Below are positions 5,235 to 10,726 of a stretch of 20,265 nt of DNA, one piece after another (position 1 is the first letter of the stretch; every line of letters starts with the position of its first letter). Made by a program: the position numbers and the translations under genes. The notes beneath the pieces were generated by a model. It saw only the letters and a list, made by a program, of their open reading frames with translations. It was not told where the DNA came from and did no database searches. Source of the DNA: AC-50 sp035640455 (GTDB lineage: Bacteria; Actinomycetota; Thermoleophilia; Gaiellales; Gaiellaceae); assembly GCA_035640455.1 (NCBI GenBank), contig DASQWB010000055.1, forward strand, positions 1 to 20,265, written 5' to 3'.

Positions 5235-6602
5235 TTAAGAGGCGGCGGCGAGATGCGGCTGAGCGTCGCTCGCCACCTGAACGCGCCCGGCGGCGAAGGC
5301 GCGCCAGAGCGCGGCGGCAACGTGCGGGCAGAATTGAGTGCCGGTCGCGCGACGAATCTCGGCGAGCGCCGTCTCCGGATCGGTTCGAGGCCTGTAGACG
5401 CGGGTGGTGACCATCGAGTCGAAGGCGTCGGCGACGTGGACGATGCGCGCGAGCAGCGGAATCCCGTCGCCCCGAAGCCCGTCGGGGTAGCCGCTGCCGT
5501 CGAGCCGCTCGTGGTGATGGCGGATGACCGGGACCACCCGCTCCACGAAGCCGAGACGCTCGATGATTCGCGCGCCTTCCTCGGCGTGCGACTGCATCAC
5601 CTTCCACTCCTCCGGCCCGAGGCGGCCGGGCTGGAGCAGGATCGCGTCCGGAATCGCGATCTTGCCGATGTCGTGCAGGAGCGCCGCCTGCGCGAGCACC
5701 TCCAGCTCCTCCGGAGCGAGCCCGAGCTCCTCGCCGACCGCGAGCGAGATGCTCCGGACCCGGCGGGAATGGCCCGCTGTGTAGGCGTCGCGGGCGTCGA
5801 CCGTCGCAGCAAGCCCCTCCATCGCCGCGCGCGAGCGCTCCCTCAGCAGCTCGTTCACGGTGGATAGCGACTCGTTCTGCTGCCGGATCGTCTCGTATGC
5901 GCGCTCGAGCCGACGTCCGTCGCGCTGGAGGTAGTAGATGAGGACGAGCGGCGCGAGCGCAAGGGGGACCAGCCAGCGCTCCACCTCTCCGAGCGCCGCC
6001 AGGCAGACACCCATGGCCCCGAGCGAGAAGTCGACCCAGATGTCCTCGCCCGTGAAGAGACGGGTCTGCCGCGGAGTCAGGCCGCGCGCGAGCCAGAGCA
6101 TCGGCGCCAGCAGAAGCCTGTTCACGAGGACGAAGGCGACGGCGGCGGCGAATCCGCTGACGACGAAGGTCGAGCTTCCGGCGAGGTGGACGGCGGCGAC
6201 CGCCAGCAGGCTCGAGAGGACGTAGTCGCAGATGTTGAAGCTCTGGATGTACCAGCGGTACCGCTGCCGGAACCAGTCCGGGATGTGCTGGATCACGCAC
6301 ATGAGCACGAGCAGCGGCGCAGGCAGGAGCAGCACTCCGGCGATCACGAAGACGAGCGCGGCATGGAACACCTGGTGACGCGGCTTCTGGATCGCGAAGA
6401 GCTGCGTCAGCGTCGCTGGAATCGCGAGCGCTGAGAAGAGCAGCCAGTCCGCCGGCCCGACAGGCGTCTGGATGACCGTGAGCGCCGCGACGACCGCGAG
6501 CACGGCGACCGCGAACAGGAGCGCCGCTGCAGGCGAGGGCAGACCGTCGGCCGTCGCGAGCCGACCGCGGAAGGGGAGACGCTTGTCCGCAGCGTGGATC
6601 AT
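5235..6602 (-). CDS. Membrane-bound HD-GYP c-di-GMP phosphodiesterase
   Basis: A 455-residue protein. About residues 25-225 are polytopic membrane, 225-258 a helical linker, and 260-435 an HD-GYP domain. The metal-binding HD pair is His310/Asp311 in LLHDIGK, and the signature HHHERLDGSGYP (362-373) is complete, so hydrolysis of c-di-GMP is expected. One oddity is the usual GTQFDP near the end, which reads GTQFCP (Asp to Cys at 425). The membrane domain matches that of the GGDEF protein (about 34 of 61 residues identical by eye over 75-135). It would be the first gene of the minus-strand block, followed after 112 nt by the S8 protease. ATG 6602 lacks an obvious ribosome binding site; a TATATC at 6641..6636 is a possible -10 element. 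It is divergent from ruvC. Confidence 0.92.
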   Translation of the reverse strand: MIHAADKRLPFRGRLATADGLPSPAAALLFAVAVLAVVAALTVIQTPVGPADWLLFSALAIPATLTQLFAIQKPRHQVFHAALVFVIAGVLLLPAPLLVLMCVIQHIPDWFRQRYRWYIQSFNICDYVLSSLLAVAAVHLAGSSTFVVSGFAAAVAFVLVNRLLLAPMLWLARGLTPRQTRLFTGEDIWVDFSLGAMGVCLAALGEVERWLVPLALAPLVLIYYLQRDGRRLERAYETIRQQNESLSTVNELLRERSRAAMEGLAATVDARDAYTAGHSRRVRSISLAVGEELGLAPEELEVLAQAALLHDIGKIAIPDAILLQPGRLGPEEWKVMQSHAEEGARIIERLGFVERVVPVIRHHHERLDGSGYPDGLRGDGIPLLARIVHVADAFDSMVTTRVYRPRTDPETALAEIRRATGTQFCPHVAAALWRAFAAGRVQVASDAQPHLAAAS

Positions 6603-6684
6603 CAGGGGAGGACGGCTCGAGGCCGCCTCACTCGCGATATAGGAGCGCCGCCACGCCGACGCCTCCCCCGTTCGGGGAAGGGCA

Positions 6685-6707
6685 GTTCCGGACGGCAGGA
6701 ACGTCCG
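6685..6707. promoter_or_regulatory. Interleaved inverted repeats upstream of ruvC (operator candidate)
   Basis: In the 127-bp gap between the HD-GYP gene and ruvC there is GTTCC-N8-GGAAC (6685-6689/6698-6702). It interleaves with CGGAC-N9-GTCCG (6689-6693/6703-6707), so the two foldings compete. The element covers the expected -35 area of the ruvC promoter at 6718. It is not an actinobacterial LexA box, which has GAAC first and GTTC second. A separate CCCC-gttc-GGGG stem lies at about 6666-6677. Confidence 0.35.
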
Positions 6708-6717
6708 TGGTCGCGCC

Positions 6718-6723
6718 TAATGT
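6718..6723 (+). promoter_or_regulatory. Putative -10 box of a leaderless promoter (ruvC)
   Basis: TAATGT followed by 6 nt (ctccgc) and the ruvC GTG. There is no Shine-Dalgarno sequence. It supports the GTG at 6730 as the start, in agreement with the RuvC alignment. Confidence 0.5.
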
Positions 6724-6729
6724 CTCCGC

Positions 6730-7218
6730 GTGAAGGTCGTCGGCATCGATCCGGGGACGGCAGCGTGCGGATACGGCATCGTCCACGAAAGCGCAGGTCG
6801 CCTCAGGGCGGTCGACCACGGCTGGTGGCGGACGTCGCCGGCCGACCGCCCGGAGCGCCGCTTGAAGACGATCTTCGACGCCGTCGCCGAGCTCGTCGCC
6901 CGGCACGAGCCGGATGCGGTCGCGCTCGAGGAGTCGTTCGTCGGCGCCGACGCTCGTACCGCGCTCTCCGTCGGGCAGGCTCGCGGCGCCGTGCTCGTCG
7001 CGTGCGCGGCGGCCGGCCTCGAGTGCGCCGAGTACGCGCCCGCCCACGTGAAGAAGGCAGTATGCGGCTATGGCCGCGCGGAGAAGGCGCAGGTCAAGCG
7101 GATGGTGAAGGTGATCCTCGGCCTCGACACCGAGCCCGCCTCGGCGCACGCCGCAGATGCGCTTGCGGTCGCCATCTGCCACGCGCTCGCTCCGCCGCTC
7201 CTCCGCGCCGTCGGCTAG
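6730..7218 (+). CDS. ruvC: Crossover junction endodeoxyribonuclease RuvC
   Basis: A 162-residue Holliday-junction resolvase that cuts the four-way junction after RuvAB branch migration. Seen: the N-terminal VGIDPGTAACGYGI with Asp7, the ALEESF strand with the catalytic Glu (67/68), and C-terminal SAHAADALAVAICHA with Asp143 and His140 filling the remaining metal-ligand positions. GTG start at 6730, TAATGT box 6 nt upstream. It is separated from yebC by the reverse-strand c-di-GMP/protease block and from ruvA by a small membrane gene starting 3 nt after its stop. Confidence 0.96.
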   Translation: MKVVGIDPGTAACGYGIVHESAGRLRAVDHGWWRTSPADRPERRLKTIFDAVAELVARHEPDAVALEESFVGADARTALSVGQARGAVLVACAAAGLECAEYAPAHVKKAVCGYGRAEKAQVKRMVKVILGLDTEPASAHAADALAVAICHALAPPLLRAVG

Positions 7219-7221
7219 CGG

Positions 7222-7560
7222 ATGCTCCGGCCGCTTCGCGAGCTCGCCCTCGTCCTCGGGCTTGCGTTCGCGGCGGCGCTGCTCTCCCAGCACCTCGCGG
7301 GCGCGAGCGCCCACCGCGCGTTCACGATCGTCTTCTACCTCGGCGGCGCGGGCATGCTCGTCTTCACGCTCGTGCCGCGCGGAGTACGAGGTCGCGGGTA
7401 CGGAACCATGCCGCTCCTGCGGCGCTTCGGCGGCCCGGAGCCGCGCCCGCGCTCAATCCGACCGGCCTCCTTGCCGCCGCAGCCATCGTCCTTCTCGCCT
7501 CGGCGCCGTCTTCGACACGTTCCTATGACCTCCGACGTGGGGCGTAGCCTCGAACCATGA
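7222..7560 (+). CDS. Small membrane protein between ruvC and ruvA, probably frame-disrupted
   Basis: An ORF of 112 residues begins 3 nt after the ruvC stop. Residues 1-54 look real: two hydrophobic segments (LALVLGLAFAAALL and FTIVFYLGGAGMLVFTLV). After about 7445 the frame loses its G/C third-position bias and becomes an Arg/Pro/Ser-rich string. A neighbouring frame (about 7450-7500) reads a plausible third membrane segment, NPTGLLAAAAIVLLAS, and a third frame then gives AVFDTFL and a stop at 7528. The likely original protein had three membrane segments and ended near 7528, so two single-base losses, or sequencing errors, are suspected. Against this, the stop of the present frame overlaps the ruvA start as ATGA, which may be chance. 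No family recognised. Confidence 0.5.
   Translation: MLRPLRELALVLGLAFAAALLSQHLAGASAHRAFTIVFYLGGAGMLVFTLVPRGVRGRGYGTMPLLRRFGGPEPRPRSIRPASLPPQPSSFSPRRRLRHVPMTSDVGRSLEP
7545..7550 (+). promoter_or_regulatory. Putative -10 box of a leaderless promoter (ruvA)
   Basis: TAGCCT, 6 nt (cgaacc), then the ruvA ATG. There is no Shine-Dalgarno sequence. This would give ruvAB their own transcript in addition to read-through from ruvC. Confidence 0.4.
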
Positions 7561-8126
7561 TCGCGTCCCTCCGAGGGAAGCCTGTCGCGCGCACCCCAGA
7601 GGGCCTCGTGCTCGACGTCGGCGGCGTCGGCTATCTCGTCCACGCGACGCCCCGCGCCCTCGCGCGAGCGCGCGACCCGGCGGAGACGACCCTCCAGACC
7701 TACCTCGCCGTCCGCGAGGACGCGCTCCAGCTCTACGGCTTCGCCGACGCCGAGGAGCGTGAGCTCTTCGTCCACCTCCTCGCGGTGAACGGCGTCGGCC
7801 CGAAGGTCGCGCTTGCGGTCGTCTCCGGCTCGCCGGCGGGCGAGCTGCGGCGGGCGATCGCGCTCGGCGACGCGGCCCGCTTCCAGGCGATCCCCGGCAT
7901 CGGCAAGAAGACTGCCGAGCGGATCGTGCTCGAGCTGAAGGAGCGCCTCGGCGACGCGGAGGCGGTGCCGATCTCGACCGCGGCCGGAACAGCGCCGCAC
8001 GCCGTCGCGCGCGACGCGCTCGTCGAGCTCGGCTACAGCGTGAGCGAGGCCGAGCAGGCGCTCGCCGCCACCGATCCCGACCTGCCGCCGGAGGAGCGCG
8101 TCCGGCAGGCGCTCCGAGCCGCATGA
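7557..8126 (+). CDS. ruvA: Holliday junction branch migration complex subunit RuvA
   Basis: A 189-residue protein that binds four-way junctions as a tetramer and loads RuvB. It has an N-terminal OB fold (MIASLRGKPV, GGVGYLVHAT), tandem helix-hairpin-helix motifs (LLAVNGVGPKVAL at about 78-90 and IPGIGKKTAERIV at about 111-123), a flexible linker, and the C-terminal domain III (ALVELGYSVSEAEQAL) that contacts RuvB. Length is normal. The stop overlaps the ruvB start as ATGA, so the two are translationally coupled. Confidence 0.96.
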   Translation: MIASLRGKPVARTPEGLVLDVGGVGYLVHATPRALARARDPAETTLQTYLAVREDALQLYGFADAEERELFVHLLAVNGVGPKVALAVVSGSPAGELRRAIALGDAARFQAIPGIGKKTAERIVLELKERLGDAEAVPISTAAGTAPHAVARDALVELGYSVSEAEQALAATDPDLPPEERVRQALRAA

Positions 8127-9136
8127 CCGCCGAGGCGCAGTTCCTCGCGCCCGCGGCGCGCCCCGACGAGGAGGAGCTCGAGCGCAGCCTCCGCCCTCGC
8201 CGGCTCGACGAGTTCGTGGGGCAGGAGCGCGTCAAGGAGCAGCTCGGGATCGCGCTCGAGGCGACGCGCGCCCGGGGCGAGGCGCTCGACCACGTGCTGC
8301 TCGTCGGCCCGCCCGGGCTCGGCAAGACGAGCCTCGCCTACATCGTCCGCGAGGAGCTCGGCGTCGGCATCCGCACCGTCGCCGGCCCGGCGCTCGAGCG
8401 GAAGGGCGACATCGCGGCGATCCTGACGAGCCTCGGCGAGCGCGACGTGCTCTTCGTCGACGAGATCCACCGGCTCAACCGCGCCGTCGAGGAGATCCTC
8501 TACCCGGCGCTCGAGGACTTCCGGCTCGACATCGTCGTCGGTCAGGGGCCGGCCGCGCGGACGCTCACCCTCGACCTGCCGCCGTTCACGCTCGTCGGCG
8601 CGACGACCCGCACCGGCCTGCTGACGACGCCGCTCCGCGACCGCTTCGGGATGACCTTCAGGCTCGGCTACTACGAGCCCGCGGAGCTGGCGACGATCGT
8701 CCGCCGCTCCGCGCGGATCCTCGGCGTCGAGCTCGTCGACGAGGCGGCCGACGAGATCGCCGTCCGCGCCCGCGGCACGCCGCGCGTCGCGAACCGGATT
8801 CTGCGCCGCGTCCGCGACGTCGCGGAGGTGCGGCACGAGGGCGCGATCACGCTTGAGATCGCGATGGAGGCGCTCGAGCTCCATGAGGTCGACCGGCTCG
8901 GCCTCGAGCGCGCCGACCGCGAGCTCCTCGGCGCGATCGCCGTCAAGTTCGGCGGCGGCCCCGTCGGGCTCTCGACCCTCGGCGTCGCGCTCGGCGAGGA
9001 GCCGGAGACGATCGAGGACGTCTACGAGCCCTACCTGCTCCAGCTCGGCTTCATCCAGCGCACCCCGCGCGGCCGCGTGATCACCGACCTCGGCCGCGAG
9101 CACGTCGGCGCACCCGCCGGCGACGCCTTGTTCTAG
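8123..9136 (+). CDS. ruvB: Holliday junction branch migration ATPase RuvB
   Basis: A 337-residue AAA+ motor that drives branch migration with RuvA. Seen: RPRRLDEFVGQ (24-34), Walker A GPPGLGKT (62-69), Walker B LFVDEIHR with Asp113/Glu114, sensor 1 GATTR (159-163), arginine finger in LRDRFG (Arg174) and a C-terminal winged helix ending in GFIQRTPRGR. Complete and typical in length. ATG 8123 overlaps the ruvA stop. It is the last gene of the ruv cluster. Confidence 0.97.
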   Translation: MTAEAQFLAPAARPDEEELERSLRPRRLDEFVGQERVKEQLGIALEATRARGEALDHVLLVGPPGLGKTSLAYIVREELGVGIRTVAGPALERKGDIAAILTSLGERDVLFVDEIHRLNRAVEEILYPALEDFRLDIVVGQGPAARTLTLDLPPFTLVGATTRTGLLTTPLRDRFGMTFRLGYYEPAELATIVRRSARILGVELVDEAADEIAVRARGTPRVANRILRRVRDVAEVRHEGAITLEIAMEALELHEVDRLGLERADRELLGAIAVKFGGGPVGLSTLGVALGEEPETIEDVYEPYLLQLGFIQRTPRGRVITDLGREHVGAPAGDALF

Positions 9137-9151
9137 GGCGTTTGCCGATCC

Positions 9152-9177
9152 TTAGCCGTCCGTTAGCCGGTCCGGCT
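9152..9177. promoter_or_regulatory. Direct repeat plus palindrome between ruvB and the Kelch gene
   Basis: TTAGCCG occurs at 9152-9158 and 9163-9169, each followed by TCCG or GTCCG. The second copy opens a perfect 13-bp palindrome AGCCGG-t-CCGGCT (9165-9177). It lies 33-58 nt before the Kelch gene's ATG in the 73-bp gap after ruvB. It could be an operator for the exported-protein operon or a weak terminator hairpin for ruvB; no T-run follows. Confidence 0.35.
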
Positions 9178-9209
9178 GATCTTCCGTGCAGTCGAGCGGA
9201 GGAAAAGAC

Positions 9210-10328
9210 ATGAAACGAATCGCACTTGTGCTGATGCTCGTCGTCGCGCCCGCGGCGACCGCGGGCGGGACCAGGCCCCTCGCCGGAACGTGGCACGTCG
9301 TGCCGAAGGCGCCGATCGTGCCGAACGACGGCGGTCTTGCGAGCGTCTGGACCGGCCGGCAGATGATCGTCTTCGGACGCTCCGCCAAGAAGGGGCCAGC
9401 CGGGGCCACCTCCAATCGGGTCAACGTGGCGGCGGCGTACGACCCGGCGCGCAAGACGTGGCGCCGGCTGAGCCCGCCGAGACCGACGCCGTCCTTCTTG
9501 CGAAACGACGCCGTCTGGACAGGCAAGGAGGCGCTCGTCTGGGGACAGGGCACGCGGTTGGCCTACAACCCGCGGACGAACCGCTGGCGGCGGCTGCCGA
9601 GCTCGCCGCTGCTCGCGATCCACGACGGGCACGGGATCGTCGTCTGGACGGGCCGCGAGATGATCGGCTGGGGCGGCGGCTGCTGCGGGGACGCGTTCTC
9701 CGACGGCGTCGCCTACAACCCGAAGACGAACAGGTGGCGCGCGCTCGCCCCGACGCCGCTCGCGGGCTCCGCGGCCCCGGTCGGCGCCTGGACCGGCCGT
9801 GAGCTCGTCCTCTTCGTCGGGAACGTCAACCCGGACACCGGGAAGCCGTGGCCGGCCCGCCTCGCCCGCGCCGCGGCGTACAACCCGGCGACCGACGCGT
9901 GGCGCCGGATCGCGCCGCTCCCCGCCGCTCGAGGCGGGGCGAACGCGGTCTGGGACGGGCATGAGATCCTCGTCGTCGGCGGAGCCGCCGGACGCACGGC
10001 CCCGCGCGTCGGATTCGCGTACAACCCGGCGACGAACCGCTGGCGGCGGCTGCCGCCGATGGAGTCTGGGCGAATCGGCGCCGCCGCGGTGTGGACCGGG
10101 AGCCGCCTGCTCCTCTGGGGCGGGACGACGAGCCCCGGCTCGTCGGCGGTGCCGCGCCGAGGGCTCGCCTACGACCCGCGCGCGAACCGCTGGTCGCCGC
10201 TCCCGCAGGCGCCGCTCGCGGGACGCGCCGGGCCGGTGGCGATCTGGACCGGTCGCTCGATGATCGTCTGGGGCGGCGGCGCCAAGTTCGACGGAGCCGC
10301 GTTCACTCTCGGAAGGAGGGCGTCGTGA
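9210..10328 (+). CDS. Exported Kelch-type beta-propeller protein
   Basis: A 372-residue protein with a signal peptide (MKRIALVLMLVVAPAATAGG). The rest is a Kelch propeller: WTGR or WDG-type strands begin near 47, 103, 146, 194, 248, 295 and 346. They alternate with YNPxTNRW-type strands near 77, 119, 169, 224, 271 and 321. The N-terminal GTWHVVP probably supplies the missing strand for the last WTGR, so a seven-bladed propeller closed by its N-terminus is inferred. A vicinal cysteine pair is present (GGGCCGD, 158-159). The start is set by a strong GGAGG 7 nt before ATG 9210. Its stop overlaps the next gene as GTGA. Function unknown; such propellers usually bind ligands or proteins outside the membrane. 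Confidence 0.88.
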   Translation: MKRIALVLMLVVAPAATAGGTRPLAGTWHVVPKAPIVPNDGGLASVWTGRQMIVFGRSAKKGPAGATSNRVNVAAAYDPARKTWRRLSPPRPTPSFLRNDAVWTGKEALVWGQGTRLAYNPRTNRWRRLPSSPLLAIHDGHGIVVWTGREMIGWGGGCCGDAFSDGVAYNPKTNRWRALAPTPLAGSAAPVGAWTGRELVLFVGNVNPDTGKPWPARLARAAAYNPATDAWRRIAPLPAARGGANAVWDGHEILVVGGAAGRTAPRVGFAYNPATNRWRRLPPMESGRIGAAAVWTGSRLLLWGGTTSPGSSAVPRRGLAYDPRANRWSPLPQAPLAGRAGPVAIWTGRSMIVWGGGAKFDGAAFTLGRRAS

Positions 10329-10726
10329 AGACCATGCTCACCCTCACAGCCGCGGCCGTCGCCGCGGGCGCGCTCGCAGGAACGGTGCGCGCCGGCTGCG
10401 GCGACGGCTGGATGGGCACGAACCTCGTGGCGACGCCGGCCGTGAAGTCCGCGCTGCGCTCCGCCTATCTCGCGGCGCATCCGGGCTCCCGCGTCGGGGC
10501 CCCGGCGGCAGGCCGCACCTACTACGGCAGCTATTCGGGCACGCGCTACGCCGTCGCGACCTTCGGCGCGTATCCGACGATCTTCCGCACCGACGTGCAC
10601 GGCCGCTGGCGCGTCCGCCGCGAGACGCACGGCGGCATCTGTACGAACGTCGTCCCGATCGAGCTGATCAGGGTCTGGTGGCTCGCGCACTGGGGCGGCA
10701 ACTGCTACGTGGAGCCGGTCCGATGA
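10325..10726 (+). CDS. Small exported protein of unknown function
   Basis: 133 residues starting at GTG 10325, which overlaps the Kelch stop (GTGA) and has an AAGGAGG about 6 nt upstream. The N-terminus (MKTMLTLTAAAVAAGALAGTVRA) is a signal peptide with a probable cleavage before GCGDG. The cysteine is not in a good lipobox because Arg is at -3. Three cysteines are present in the mature part, in AGCGD, GGICTN and GGNCYV. I recognise no family. The middle (YGSYSGTRYAVATFGAYP) looks like a small beta-rich domain. It is coupled on both sides, so it is probably made with the two propellers. Confidence 0.75.
   Translation: MKTMLTLTAAAVAAGALAGTVRAGCGDGWMGTNLVATPAVKSALRSAYLAAHPGSRVGAPAAGRTYYGSYSGTRYAVATFGAYPTIFRTDVHGRWRVRRETHGGICTNVVPIELIRVWWLAHWGGNCYVEPVR

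Noticed and set aside
6685..6707. LexA (SOS) box at ruvC
   Set aside because: The actinobacterial consensus has GAAC followed by GTTC. Here the half-sites are in the opposite order with 8-nt spacing.
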